A DNA stretch of 43,378 nt from an uncultured Oscillospiraceae bacterium. Lineage in GTDB: Bacteria > Bacillota > Clostridia > Oscillospirales > Acutalibacteraceae. Each line of letters begins with the position of its first letter. The first letter of the stretch is position 1. This document shows, one piece after another, positions 1-8,740 of the stretch. The stretch spans positions 1 to 43,378 of the forward strand of contig UQLQ01000014.1 of NCBI GenBank assembly GCA_900541905.1, read 5' to 3'. Both the position numbers and the translations under genes were made by a program. The notes beneath the pieces were generated by a model. It worked only from the letters and a program-made list of their open reading frames with translations, was not told where the DNA came from and made no database searches.

Positions 1-31
1 TATATAACCTTATTATAAAAATAAATTTCTC

Positions 32-59
32 TTGCAATCTCGCCGTCGTATGTTACAAT
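32..59 (+). promoter_or_regulatory. Probable mscL promoter
   Basis: A -35-like TTGCAA (32-37) and a -10-like TACAAT (54-59) are separated by 16 bp, about 50 bases before the mscL start. The match to sigma-A consensus is partial. Confidence 0.45.
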
Positions 60-112
60 TGTACCAAAGATATATGAAAAATTTGTATCATAAAGTCGGA
101 AAGGAAAAAAGA

Positions 113-589
113 ATGAAACAATTTTTTAAAGATTTTAAAGAATTTGCCATGCGAGGTAATGTAGTAGACATGGCTGTCGGTGTTGTAATCGGTACCGCAT
201 TTGGCAAAATTGTATCGTCTTTGGTAAGTGATATTATTATGCCAGCCTTATCTTTGATTACAGGGCGGGTAAGCTTACAAGATTTAAGCTTTACCCTACC
301 AACGGGAGAAGGCATGGAGCCGATTGTTTTAAAATATGGGGTATTTTTGCAATCGGTATTGGATTTTCTGATTATTGCATTCTCTATTTTTGTTGTCATT
401 AAACTAATTGGAAAACTACACAGAAAGAAAAAAGAGGAAGCACCCGAGGCTCCTCCTGCTCCAACAAAGGAAGAAGTTTTGCTGACGGAAATCAGAGATT
501 TACTTGCAGCACAAAAGTCATCTGCAATAGCAAATGAAACAAAAACAGACGATATTCCTATGTTAGAATCGGATAAAAAAGATTTATAA
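113..589 (+). CDS. mscL: Large-conductance mechanosensitive channel MscL
   Basis: MscL forms a homopentameric membrane pore that opens under membrane tension and releases solutes after hypo-osmotic shock. The 158-residue product opens with the amphipathic MKQFFKDFKEFAMRGN segment, followed by TM1 with the family pattern VVDMAVGVVIGTAFGKIV. A short periplasmic loop and TM2 (about residues 80-105) follow, and then a charged, proline-rich cytoplasmic tail ending in the usual C-terminal helix (TKEEVLLTEIRDLL). The frame is open upstream to 32, but the ATG at 113 is preceded by an AAAGGA ribosome site and gives the standard MscL N-terminus. It is monocistronic and ends in a terminator shared with the convergent helicase gene. 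The tail is slightly longer than in the E. coli protein. Family assignment is secure. Confidence 0.96.
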   Translation: MKQFFKDFKEFAMRGNVVDMAVGVVIGTAFGKIVSSLVSDIIMPALSLITGRVSLQDLSFTLPTGEGMEPIVLKYGVFLQSVLDFLIIAFSIFVVIKLIGKLHRKKKEEAPEAPPAPTKEEVLLTEIRDLLAAQKSSAIANETKTDDIPMLESDKKDL

Positions 590-590
590 A

Positions 591-628
591 AAGAAGCCTG
601 ATACCAGTTGGTATCAGGCTTCTTTTTT
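591..628. terminator. Bidirectional terminator, mscL / dbpA
   Basis: A 16-bp perfect stem (591-606 with 609-624) and a two-base nominal loop are flanked by T runs on both strands, so it can end both converging genes. Confidence 0.9.
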
Positions 629-2069
629 AATCATTTACTCGGGAAACACGTCTTGGACGGCCTTTTATCGGTCTTGTCTGCAACGCTTTTAAAACAATAT
701 CACCTTTGCTGTTTAAAATATCTACAAAGGTAGAAATGCTTTGAACATCTATAATGCCAATATCGTCAGAAGTAACTCCTTTAATGCTGCAAATAGTACC
801 TACTACATCTACAGGACGCATTTTGGTTTTTCTGCCGGCATTGATGTGAATTTTGGTAATGGAATTACTGAAAGCAGCTCCTTTTTCAGGTTTAAAGTCC
901 GGTTTCTGCATTAATGTCTCTTCAAATGCAGGGCGATACTGCTCTACCAATTCTTTTGTTGGTGAAGTAACAAAAATCCAGCGTGAGCACGTATATAATT
1001 GTAAATCCTGTGCAGCAGGCGCTTCTTCTTTTGTATAAAAAGTTACTGCAATTCCTTTTCTTCCGTTTCTTCCTGTACGACCAATGCGGTGAACATAATG
1101 TTCTTTGGCTCTGGGTAAATCATAATTGATAACATGAGTAACATGGTCTATGTCAATTCCCCTGGCTGCCACATCCGTTGCAATTAAATAACGGAAATTT
1201 CCTCTGCGGAATTGGTTCATAACAACGATTCTGTCATCTTGTTCCATACCACCATGAATCTTTCCGCATGGGATATTACTGTTTCTTAACTCTTGATAGA
1301 CAGCATCCACTTTCTCCTGTGTATTACAAAAAACAATACAACTGTCCGGATTTTGCAATACCAAAACATCTTTCAGCAATTGCATCTTTTCAGTTTCTTC
1401 TACTCGGAACCCGGTCTGTTTAATTCTATCTACCGTTACACTTTCAGCTTTAATTTCAACACGTACAGGATCATGCAAATAGGTTTGCGCCAAACGTTCA
1501 ATTTCTTTTGGCATGGTAGCAGAAAATAATAAGGTAACAGGGTGTCCGGGCAAATGTGAAATAATCGCTTTCACTTGTTCCAAAAATCCCATATTTAACA
1601 TTTCATCCGCTTCATCAATAACAAGATAGCGGATAGCAGATGTATCCAATGTTTTACGTTCCATATGGTCCAGCACACGGCCCGGAGTTCCAACTACAAT
1701 ATGCGTTTTTTGTTTTAAAGCCTGTACCTGTTTATAAAATGGAGAACGTCCAAATAATACAGGAACATTAATTCTCTTGTAACGTCCAATATGAAAAATG
1801 TCTTCTTTTACTTGTATGGCTAACTCTCGCGTTGGTGCCAGTACCAAAGCTTGGGGTCTGTTTTCATCCCATTCTACCAATTCGCATAGCGGTATTCCAA
1901 AAGAAGCTGTTTTTCCGCTTCCTGTTTGAGACTTTGCCAATACATCTTTTCCTTTTAAAATCTCTGGTATCACTTTCACTTGCACAGGCGTTGGCGTGCG
2001 ATATTGCAGCTGCTCCAACGCAGATAAAATTTCTTCACTTAAAGGGTATTCTGTAAAACTTGATGGCAT
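627..2069 (-). CDS. dbpA: DEAD-box ATP-dependent RNA helicase, DbpA/YxiN type
   Basis: This is an RNA-dependent ATPase of the DbpA/YxiN group, which acts on hairpin 92 of 23S rRNA during large-subunit assembly. Helicase motifs occur in order over 480 residues: Q-motif TPTPVQ (25-30), motif I SQTGSGKT (47-54), PTREL (79-83), TPGR (128-131), DEAD (152-155), SAT (183-185), ARGID, and HRIGRTGR. A C-terminal domain (about 405-480, rich in KIHINAGRK and DIGIIDV patterns) fits the DbpA RRM that recognises rRNA. The gene stands alone. A good sigma-A promoter lies about 195 bases upstream, so the mRNA has a long 5' leader with a 19-bp hairpin. The DbpA name rests on the C-terminal domain, which is clearly family-like but was read by eye. 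Confidence 0.9.
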   Translation of the reverse strand: MPSSFTEYPLSEEILSALEQLQYRTPTPVQVKVIPEILKGKDVLAKSQTGSGKTASFGIPLCELVEWDENRPQALVLAPTRELAIQVKEDIFHIGRYKRINVPVLFGRSPFYKQVQALKQKTHIVVGTPGRVLDHMERKTLDTSAIRYLVIDEADEMLNMGFLEQVKAIISHLPGHPVTLLFSATMPKEIERLAQTYLHDPVRVEIKAESVTVDRIKQTGFRVEETEKMQLLKDVLVLQNPDSCIVFCNTQEKVDAVYQELRNSNIPCGKIHGGMEQDDRIVVMNQFRRGNFRYLIATDVAARGIDIDHVTHVINYDLPRAKEHYVHRIGRTGRNGRKGIAVTFYTKEEAPAAQDLQLYTCSRWIFVTSPTKELVEQYRPAFEETLMQKPDFKPEKGAAFSNSITKIHINAGRKTKMRPVDVVGTICSIKGVTSDDIGIIDVQSISTFVDILNSKGDIVLKALQTRPIKGRPRRVSRVND

Positions 2070-2109
2070 ATATTAAGCTCTCTTTCTATTTCGCATCTTC
2101 ATAAATAAA

Positions 2110-2151
2110 CATATGAAATACCTACGCACGTACGCATAAGTATTTCATATG
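2110..2151 (-). promoter_or_regulatory. 19-bp stem-loop in the dbpA 5' leader
   Basis: The outer 12 bp are perfect inverted repeats (2110-2121 with 2140-2151). Read as minus-strand RNA, the inner bases continue the helix through three G·U wobbles to a four-base loop. On the plus strand the same positions are C/A mismatches, so the full hairpin forms only in the dbpA transcript. It lies about 40 nt upstream of the start codon and has no clean T tract after it. Confidence 0.65.
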
Positions 2152-2270
2152 TGTGTGTTTGTATATATTTATATTATGGAATCATATTCTAATGATATTC
2201 TCTTTTTTCGAATATTACTTTGATATACAATAAAAAACAAACAAAATTTGATATAAAGAATATTATATCT

Positions 2271-2299
2271 ATCATACAAAGGAACTGCTTGTTTGTCAA
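2271..2299 (-). promoter_or_regulatory. dbpA promoter (sigma-A type)
   Basis: On the minus strand a consensus TTGACA (2299-2294) is followed after 17 bp by TATGAT (2276-2271). The predicted start near 2264 gives a leader of about 195 nt. The rest of the intergenic stretch up to 2484 holds an 8-bp inverted repeat (2392-2399 and 2449-2456). No clear promoter for the plus-strand lysozyme gene was seen there. Confidence 0.75.
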
Positions 2300-2484
2300 T
2301 GAATCTTTTCATACAAGTCCAATATATTTACTCAGAGGTTGAGCTGATAAAGAATATAAACATTTTTACTGTCACTACATAGTATGGATTAAGCTTGTAA
2401 TAATGAAAACTCTATATTTAAAGAATGATTCATTATGATTCCTTTTGGTACAAGCTAAATCACACAAATATGAAATGAGGAATT

Positions 2485-3615
2485 ATGAATATGGCAAATC
2501 AAGTTGTCGACGTAAGTACCTTCCAACAAACAATTGATTGGTCACAGGTAAAACAAGACGGCATTGTAGGTGCAATGATACGAGCCGGCTACGGATTTGG
2601 TACTGTAGACAATCAATATCGTGCCAATGTAACAGGATGCGAAAACAATGGCATTCCATATGGAATGTATCATTACAGTTATGCAACAAATATTGAAGAT
2701 GCAAAAAAAGAAGCGGAATTTTTTATCAATAACGCCAAAGGCACTTCCCCTTCCTATCCTTTGGCAATGGATGTAGAAGAAGCAAGCCAAGCAGCTATGG
2801 GTAAACAAGCATTAACCGCCATGATTCTTGCCTTTTGCGACATGATAAAAGCAGCAGGATATCAGCCTATGCTATACACTAACTTAAACTGGGCAACCAA
2901 TTATATTGATATGTCTCAAATTGATAACGCAGGCATTCGAGTTTGGATTGCACAATATAATACTACTTTAGACTATAAAGGCAACTATTTCTTATGGCAA
3001 TATACCAGCAGCGGCAGAGTTGCAGGTATTCCCGCAAACGTAGATTTAAACTATCTAGGCAGTGACACTGGCGAAATCACTCCTCCACAGCCTCCTGTAA
3101 CCGGCAATAATACCTATACAGTAAAAGCCGGAGACACATTGTGGGATATTGCTCAAAGTCAACTGGGTAACGGCAGCCGCTACAAAGAAATTATAACATT
3201 AAACGGTTTAACCAGCGATGTTATTCAGCCTGGTCAAGTTTTGAAATTGCCTACCGGCAATGATAACACCGGTTCAGGTTCTGTAAGCACCTATACGGTC
3301 AAAGCCGGAGACACGTTGTGGGATATTGCTCAGAGTCAACTGGGTAATGGCAGCCGCTACAAAGAAATTATGGTATTAAACGGTTTAGCCAGCGATGTTA
3401 TCCAGCCTGGCCAAGTTTTAAAATTGCCCACAGGCAGCGCGAGTAATACCGGTTCGAGCTCTACTAAAACCTATACTGTCAAAACTGGAGACACTCTTTG
3501 GGATATTGCGCAAAATCTTTTGGGTAATGGTGCGCGTTATAAAGAAATTGTTTCACTGAACAATTTACACAGCAGTATCATTTATCCCGGTCAAGTATTA
3601 AAAATTCCGGAATAA
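2485..3615 (+). CDS. GH25 lysozyme with three C-terminal LysM domains
   Basis: This is a peptidoglycan muramidase. The N-terminal GH25 catalytic domain (about 6-190) has the expected acidic residues in VDVST (Asp9) and AMDVEE (Asp96, Glu98). Three LysM wall-binding repeats follow at about 210-257, 269-316 and 329-375, joined by Gly/Ser/Thr-rich linkers. Repeats 1 and 2 are nearly identical in protein and DNA (3112-3255 and 3289-3432), which points to recent duplication; repeat 3 has diverged. There is no signal peptide, so release would need lysis, a holin or another route, as in phage endolysins and some spore or mother-cell lysins. ATG 2485 has GAGGA four bases upstream; the in-frame ATG at 2491 is an equally possible start. 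No phage genes are nearby. Confidence 0.9.
   Translation: MNMANQVVDVSTFQQTIDWSQVKQDGIVGAMIRAGYGFGTVDNQYRANVTGCENNGIPYGMYHYSYATNIEDAKKEAEFFINNAKGTSPSYPLAMDVEEASQAAMGKQALTAMILAFCDMIKAAGYQPMLYTNLNWATNYIDMSQIDNAGIRVWIAQYNTTLDYKGNYFLWQYTSSGRVAGIPANVDLNYLGSDTGEITPPQPPVTGNNTYTVKAGDTLWDIAQSQLGNGSRYKEIITLNGLTSDVIQPGQVLKLPTGNDNTGSGSVSTYTVKAGDTLWDIAQSQLGNGSRYKEIMVLNGLASDVIQPGQVLKLPTGSASNTGSSSTKTYTVKTGDTLWDIAQNLLGNGARYKEIVSLNNLHSSIIYPGQVLKIPE
3112..3612 (+). repeat. Three direct LysM-coding repeats
   Basis: Three in-frame units start at about 3112, 3289 and 3469 with a period of about 177-180 bp. The first two keep almost the same nucleotides, including synonymous sites, so duplication is recent or kept homogeneous by recombination. 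Confidence 0.85.
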
Positions 3616-3624
3616 TATCACCAT

Positions 3625-3662
3625 AAAAAGAGCGTCCTGAGTATATGCAGGACGCTCTTTTT
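3625..3662. terminator. Bidirectional terminator, lysozyme / pglX
   Basis: A 15-bp stem (3625-3639 with 3648-3662) has A and T runs on both sides and serves both convergent genes. Confidence 0.9.
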
Positions 3663-6600
3663 ATATTTTGGTAAACAAAGAAACCGTATATGTTTCACCA
3701 TTTCTATCCTCAATGGCTATATTCTGAAATTTTTCGTAATTCTGTTTTACTCCATCGTCCATCGATATACGAGACAATTGCTCAATGGAGGCTTGATACG
3801 CACGCCGATAACGGCATAATTCATCTCTTTTTGCTATCTGCCTATTCCTTTGCTTTTTATCAAAAGCCTCTTGTGCTGTCATTTGTTGTTCCAGTTGCTC
3901 GACATACACATTTAACTGATTTAAAAACCCATTCAAATCCTCTTGATTCATACGGTGTATATATATTAAGGCTTTGTAACCACTATCAACTCCGCTGTTC
4001 AATTGCCAGTAAATTGGGTGCTTTTGATAGAAACGAACATGCTCTTTATAAAAATCACGCCATAAATAAGTACGAATGGTTTGTCGAGCATTGACACTAT
4101 TGGAATCCAAAGCATTCGCAATAAAAGAAAGATTATACTCTAACTGTTCACTTCCAAACAGACATTCAATCATTGCAAATATCCGTGAAGCTAAATCATT
4201 CTCTGTATGGGATGATTCCTCTTCCCTTAATATCAGACAATTCTGTTTTACCGCGTATTCATGCTCCGATTGGCTGTTCCATTGACCGCCTGCATACCAA
4301 ATTCCCGAATGCAAGGGATGATATCTTCCAAACAAACAACCTACCAGATACGATAAAAATAACTTTACATCTCGTGTCAAATCCGCTTTGCGTATGGCAA
4401 TATCTCTATCGACAACTTCAGGAGTAATACTATTTTCCAACTGATAAAGACGAATCAACACTCGATTGATTTCTTCTTCATTTTGCTTGAGCGTTTTATA
4501 ACGACTATCTGCTTGTTGTTTCCATATTCGATAACAGAATTCCAAATTATTTTCCTGATATTCTAAATGAATCCGCATAAAAGGATGTCCTTTAAAATTC
4601 CAACTGGTTTCAAAACAATCCCAATCTTCTTTGGAAATACGGCAATTTTCCTCTACCAAACGAATGAATGTTTCTCTTTGCTCCTTAAGAGGCAGTATTG
4701 GCAAATCTCCCACATTTCCGGCTTGGAAATTAACGGTAGGAGCCAATAGAGACAAAAAGTAAAATGCAACTTTACTGCATAAAAAGCCTAATAGTTCTGC
4801 CGTTTGTTCTTCTTGCGGAAACATAGAGGAACCTGAAACATCAAATAAAAATCCCTCTGTTTTGTAGCGTACGGCAAAATTTTCAAATCCAAACAAAGAC
4901 CATGTAATACCTGCTTTAAAGTAGTCCTGCTCATTGCGTAAAATGGCTTTTGTATAACGTCTCAACGCTTCCCCGCCATTTTCCCAATTGACCACATATT
5001 CATTCATGCCATACCATTTTCTGAAATTGCCTCCTTTGTTATAAGGAAACCATTTAGCTCCCGATGCAATCGCGTCAGATGATGTTTTGGCTTTATCATA
5101 AAATTTTGTAATATCAACTTCATACCAATAACGAACAAACAACGCATTGTTCCCTGTCTGCATTCCAACCCTTGGCGCAGAAATGACAGACAAAGGAGTC
5201 CCATTTTGAAATGCCCGAATTGCATTTTCAGAAGCCCAATATACAAATGGTGTACCGGGAACAGAATAAAATGACGATTGTTTGATGACATATCGATTTT
5301 TACTTTGAAAATATCCCTTTATTTTCTCATCTGTATTCAAGTAGTCTGTCAAGCGTATAAACTGAGAATCCCCTTGTTCCGACTCTGATTTGCGAATGAC
5401 AAACGCGGCAGCCAATACATTAAAAGAATTCAATTCTTCAAACGTTGCGGCTCCCGCATGAACCATAGATTCAATATGATTGTGCTTTAATATCTCAAGC
5501 CTTAGCTTTTGAAAAGAGGTCAAGAACATCCATGTATGCATGGTGACCATACTGAAATATCCGAATTCTTTAGTAAAAGATTTGCAGCGTAAAATAAAAG
5601 CCGCATACAGTTCTGATTTTCCATTTGGATAATTCGCTTCCAAAAAAGTGCTTATCTTTTTGTTCAGACTCTTTTTTCCCATATAAGGAGGGTTGGTAAT
5701 GGTAACCAAATAAGTTCTTGTCAATAAAGCCGCTTGCTCAAGCAATGCAATTAACAACGGAAACCATTGGTTGATGATAGCCCACTGCTCCAGATTAAAA
5801 TTGAATGTGCTGTCTGTTATAATTTCACGTAATCTGCGAGCTGTTTTTTCATAAAAGTTCGGTTGAAATCTTTGTGTCATCTGTAAACAGGAGCCATATG
5901 TTTTAGCATCACGAAACGTATCAATCACAAAATCGATTGCCAATCGTTCTTCCTCTTCCAACATAGAAAACTGCTGCCAAATTTCTTGACGTAGATTGTC
6001 TGTGATTTCATTGCTTTCCTGAATACTGCATACATGAACACAACGGGATTGTTCCAAAATGGTTTCATCATAAAATCGTGCTTTCATCATGATGACAAAA
6101 TGTGCCAGTTCACTTACGGAATCGTCTATTTCCAATCCATATAGATTATTTGCAATAATCTGTCCCGCAGCCTCTCTTTTTGTATATCCTTGCGAACCAT
6201 AGATATCCATTAAAATATCAAACGCATACACCAAAATATGACCACTTCCCATACATGGGTCTAATATTGTAATATCCTGCGGTCGTAACTCTATGCTGCG
6301 TTTTTCTCGAGTGAATGTATTGTTTGATTTTAAGTAGTATGTCCACTTTTCTTCCAACTCCGCATTTGGGTGTTGTTCCAGCCATAATTTTCCCACACTG
6401 TTTTCTACCATATAGCGTACAATCCAATCCGGGGTAAAAAGTTGTGTTGCTGCTGGGATTCTTTCTTTTGTGATTTTAATATTTTTCTGCAGCAAAGCAA
6501 ACGTCTCTTCTTTTCTTTCTGTATGAAAATACTGATATAACCAACCAATCATCTCCGCTTGTCCACCTTGACTGAGAACAAAATCCTCTTTGGGCAGAGA

Positions 6601-7131
6601 TAAAAATTCATATATCATGCTGTCAACATGAAACTTAGGAATCAAAAAATCAAAAGGTTGAGCATAGCAAGAAAACAGTTTCGGAAAGATATGTCCCAAT
6701 TGATGACATACTCTCATAAATAAAATTTGTGCTGCTGCCTCCTGTTCCGTATATCCATATGTTTTCCAATATTGCATTTCTTCTTGTTCTTCTAAAGTAT
6801 CTGTATCTACATCATTTCTTTTAAAACCGTTTGGAGAAAATCTAGAGAAAAACGATTCTGTCGGAAGGTACTCGTTTACTTCCATAAACCAAATAGAAAC
6901 CAAACGATGAAACCAAATACAAGCAGCCTGTTCCGCAACAGATAATACATCTGTTTCTTCTATCTGCCTTTGTAATTGAAGGAAACATTCTTGTTTTACA
7001 GGGTCTTTTGGCAATAAATTAGGCTCCTCTGTTTTTGAATCCAGCGAAAACATTTGAATTCTATCAAGAATTTCATCAATCAGTTTTTTACGTGCCTTTA
7101 TTGCAAATGTTTTCATCACCGATTTATTCAA
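3661..7131 (-). CDS. pglX: BREX-type adenine-specific DNA methyltransferase PglX (solitary)
   Basis: This large N6-adenine DNA methyltransferase is of the PglX/Eco57I group. From the TTG start the protein has 1156 residues, close to typical BREX-1 PglX. SAM motif I is DPCMGSGH (about 291-298), followed by NNLYGLEIDD, and catalytic motif IV is NPPY (about 480-483). The C-terminal part carries the PglX-like HPIYWQLNSG patch and a target-recognition-type region; no nuclease motif was noticed. The frame is open to 7197, but the extra residues are read from an intergenic repeat and overlap its promoter. TTG at 7131-7129 has an AAAGGGTG ribosome site eight bases upstream and gives LNKSVMKTFAIKAR, which aligns with the usual PglX start. 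No brxA, brxB, brxC, pglZ or brxL lies in the window, so the gene is either an orphan or separated from its system. Confidence 0.85.
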   Translation of the reverse strand: MNKSVMKTFAIKARKKLIDEILDRIQMFSLDSKTEEPNLLPKDPVKQECFLQLQRQIEETDVLSVAEQAACIWFHRLVSIWFMEVNEYLPTESFFSRFSPNGFKRNDVDTDTLEEQEEMQYWKTYGYTEQEAAAQILFMRVCHQLGHIFPKLFSCYAQPFDFLIPKFHVDSMIYEFLSLPKEDFVLSQGGQAEMIGWLYQYFHTERKEETFALLQKNIKITKERIPAATQLFTPDWIVRYMVENSVGKLWLEQHPNAELEEKWTYYLKSNNTFTREKRSIELRPQDITILDPCMGSGHILVYAFDILMDIYGSQGYTKREAAGQIIANNLYGLEIDDSVSELAHFVIMMKARFYDETILEQSRCVHVCSIQESNEITDNLRQEIWQQFSMLEEEERLAIDFVIDTFRDAKTYGSCLQMTQRFQPNFYEKTARRLREIITDSTFNFNLEQWAIINQWFPLLIALLEQAALLTRTYLVTITNPPYMGKKSLNKKISTFLEANYPNGKSELYAAFILRCKSFTKEFGYFSMVTMHTWMFLTSFQKLRLEILKHNHIESMVHAGAATFEELNSFNVLAAAFVIRKSESEQGDSQFIRLTDYLNTDEKIKGYFQSKNRYVIKQSSFYSVPGTPFVYWASENAIRAFQNGTPLSVISAPRVGMQTGNNALFVRYWYEVDITKFYDKAKTSSDAIASGAKWFPYNKGGNFRKWYGMNEYVVNWENGGEALRRYTKAILRNEQDYFKAGITWSLFGFENFAVRYKTEGFLFDVSGSSMFPQEEQTAELLGFLCSKVAFYFLSLLAPTVNFQAGNVGDLPILPLKEQRETFIRLVEENCRISKEDWDCFETSWNFKGHPFMRIHLEYQENNLEFCYRIWKQQADSRYKTLKQNEEEINRVLIRLYQLENSITPEVVDRDIAIRKADLTRDVKLFLSYLVGCLFGRYHPLHSGIWYAGGQWNSQSEHEYAVKQNCLILREEESSHTENDLASRIFAMIECLFGSEQLEYNLSFIANALDSNSVNARQTIRTYLWRDFYKEHVRFYQKHPIYWQLNSGVDSGYKALIYIHRMNQEDLNGFLNQLNVYVEQLEQQMTAQEAFDKKQRNRQIAKRDELCRYRRAYQASIEQLSRISMDDGVKQNYEKFQNIAIEDRNGETYTVSLFTKI

Positions 7132-7168
7132 AACAAACGCACCCTTTCGCGATATATTCATGACAGAC

Positions 7169-7197
7169 ATTATAGCATTTAAAAAATTGCTTTGCAA
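7169..7197 (-). promoter_or_regulatory. pglX promoter at the edge of the 100-bp repeat
   Basis: On the minus strand TTGCAA (7197-7192), a 17-bp spacer and TATAAT (7174-7169) form a sigma-A-type promoter. The -35 lies in hairpin 1 of the repeat unit and the -10 straddles the repeat boundary. The predicted start is near 7162, just ahead of the TTG codon. Confidence 0.75.
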
Positions 7198-7345
7198 TTT
7201 TTACCCATAAACGCTAAAACGTTCTTGTCAACAATCAAAATCTATGATTTTGAATTTGTTGCCAGGTTGTTATAACATAAAAGAAACTACGTGGTAATTT
7301 TAATCTATAAATATCAAAAAGTTCCCATAGTAACCAGTATTTTGC
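7170..7345. repeat. 100-bp structured repeat: one intact and one degenerate unit
   Basis: The intact unit spans 7170-7269. The next copy starts exactly 100 bp later with the same TTATAACATA opening but soon decays (to about 7345). Hairpin 1 is a 9-bp AT-rich stem around TTT (7182-7202). Hairpin 2 pairs CAACAA with TTGTTG and CAAAATC (7236-7242) with GATTTTG (7246-7252). Confidence 0.85.
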
Positions 7346-7404
7346 ATATAAAAAGAGATTCCTTTCAGCTGTTACGCATTTACTATGTCTTCTTTTAAAG
7401 AAAT

Positions 7405-7433
7405 TTGCTATTTTTTTTAAACAGTATTATAAT
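7405..7433 (+). promoter_or_regulatory. fabV promoter
   Basis: TTGCTA (7405-7410), a 17-bp T-rich spacer and a perfect TATAAT (7428-7433) lie about 60 bases before the fabV start. Confidence 0.7.
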
Positions 7434-7492
7434 AAGAATATTATTTTCAAGTGAAATTGATGGAAAACGAACGATAATCAGGAGGACATTTT

Positions 7493-8674
7493 ATGATCAT
7501 TGAGCCTAAGGTGCGCGGATTTATCTGCACAACTTCTCATCCTGAAGGATGCAAAGAAAATGTAAGAAAACAAATTACATATATAAAAAATCAACCAAAA
7601 TGTAGAGGACCCAAAAAAGTTTTGGTAATAGGTGCAAGTACAGGTTACGGTCTTGCTTCTCGTATTGCTTCTACCTATGGCTGTGATGCAGCTACCATTG
7701 GAGTTATCTTTGATAAACCTGCAAGCGGCTCCCGTACTGCCACAGCAGGCTGGTATAATACCGCTGCATTTGAAGAGTTTGCCGCAAAAGACGGCTACTA
7801 TGCAAAAACCATTAACGGGGATGCATTTTCCGTTGAAATCAAAAAACAAACCATTGATTTGATTAAGCAAGATCTTGGACAAATTGATTTTGTGGTATAT
7901 AGTCTTGCTGCGCCAAAACGTACAACGGCAGACGGAACCACCTATACCTCCGTTTTGAAATGCACAGGTGAAGATTTTGTCAACACCACTGTAGATTTAA
8001 AAACAAAAGAAATTGTTGAAGTCACAGTTCCAAAAGCAACGGAACAAGAAATTCACGATACCATTAAAGTAATGGGCGGCGAAGATTGGAAAGATTGGAT
8101 GACCTCTTTAAACGAAGCCGGAGTATTGGCTGAGAATACTGTTACAGTTGCTTATTCTTACATTGGTCCTGAACTTACTTATCCAATGTACCATAAGGGT
8201 ACACTTGGAGCTGCAAAAGCACATTTATTACAGACCGCACAAGAAATGACAAAAGAATTTTCCAACGTGAATGCGTATGTTTCTGTTAACAAAGCTTTGG
8301 TCACTCAAGCCAGCGCAGCAATTCCCGTGGTACCGCTTTACATTGCTTTGTTATACCGCATTATGGAGAAAAAGCAGATACATGAAAATGCAATTGAACA
8401 GATTGAACGTATGTATCAAGAGAAATTATTTGTTGATAAACCGGTATTGGATCAAACAGGTCAAATACGCATGGATGATTGGGAGCTACGGGAAGATGTG
8501 CAGTCTGAAATCGAAGCGTTTTGGGAAAAACTATACGCTCATGAGGTTCCTGACTTCTCATATATTGACGAATACTGGGTTGCATTTCGACAACTATTCG
8601 GATTCGATTTGCCAAATGTAGATTATAGTAAAGATGTCAATCCGAATGTTGCAATTCCTTCCATAAAAGATTAA
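7493..8674 (+). CDS. fabV: FabV-type enoyl-ACP / trans-2-enoyl-CoA reductase
   Basis: This NAD(P)H-dependent reductase saturates the 2-enoyl intermediate, either the last step of the fatty-acid elongation cycle (FabV) or crotonyl-CoA to butyryl-CoA (TER). The 393-residue length fits this long SDR family. A nucleotide-binding stretch VLVIGASTGYG sits at about 43-53, and the FabV/TER active-site pattern Tyr-x8-Lys is present as Tyr233 and Lys242 (MYHKGTLGAAK), after the SYIGPE signature. The ATG has a strong AGGAGG site upstream. It is monocistronic, with its own promoter and terminator. No other fab or butyrate genes are adjacent, so the choice between lipid synthesis and fermentation stays open. 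Confidence 0.93.
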   Translation: MIIEPKVRGFICTTSHPEGCKENVRKQITYIKNQPKCRGPKKVLVIGASTGYGLASRIASTYGCDAATIGVIFDKPASGSRTATAGWYNTAAFEEFAAKDGYYAKTINGDAFSVEIKKQTIDLIKQDLGQIDFVVYSLAAPKRTTADGTTYTSVLKCTGEDFVNTTVDLKTKEIVEVTVPKATEQEIHDTIKVMGGEDWKDWMTSLNEAGVLAENTVTVAYSYIGPELTYPMYHKGTLGAAKAHLLQTAQEMTKEFSNVNAYVSVNKALVTQASAAIPVVPLYIALLYRIMEKKQIHENAIEQIERMYQEKLFVDKPVLDQTGQIRMDDWELREDVQSEIEAFWEKLYAHEVPDFSYIDEYWVAFRQLFGFDLPNVDYSKDVNPNVAIPSIKD

Positions 8675-8676
8675 AT

Positions 8677-8714
8677 AAAAGGCTGTCCTGTGCTGAGACA
8701 GCCTTTCTTTTTCC
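8677..8714 (+). terminator. fabV terminator
   Basis: A 10-bp stem (8678-8687 with 8696-8705) is followed by a T-rich tail, directly after the fabV stop. Confidence 0.85.
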
Positions 8715-8740
8715 AATCTGATACGAAAGGAACCATTATC

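Noticed and set aside
2110..2151. Terminator or premature-termination attenuator for dbpA
   Set aside because: The stem is AT-rich and followed only by TTTATTTAT, not a solid T run. A leader hairpin is the safer description, although conditional termination is not excluded.
7132..7197. N-terminal extension of PglX from ATG codons at 7197 or 7161
   Set aside because: The extension is read from the repeat, and the predicted transcription start lies at about 7162. The TTG at 7131 has the ribosome site and family N-terminus.
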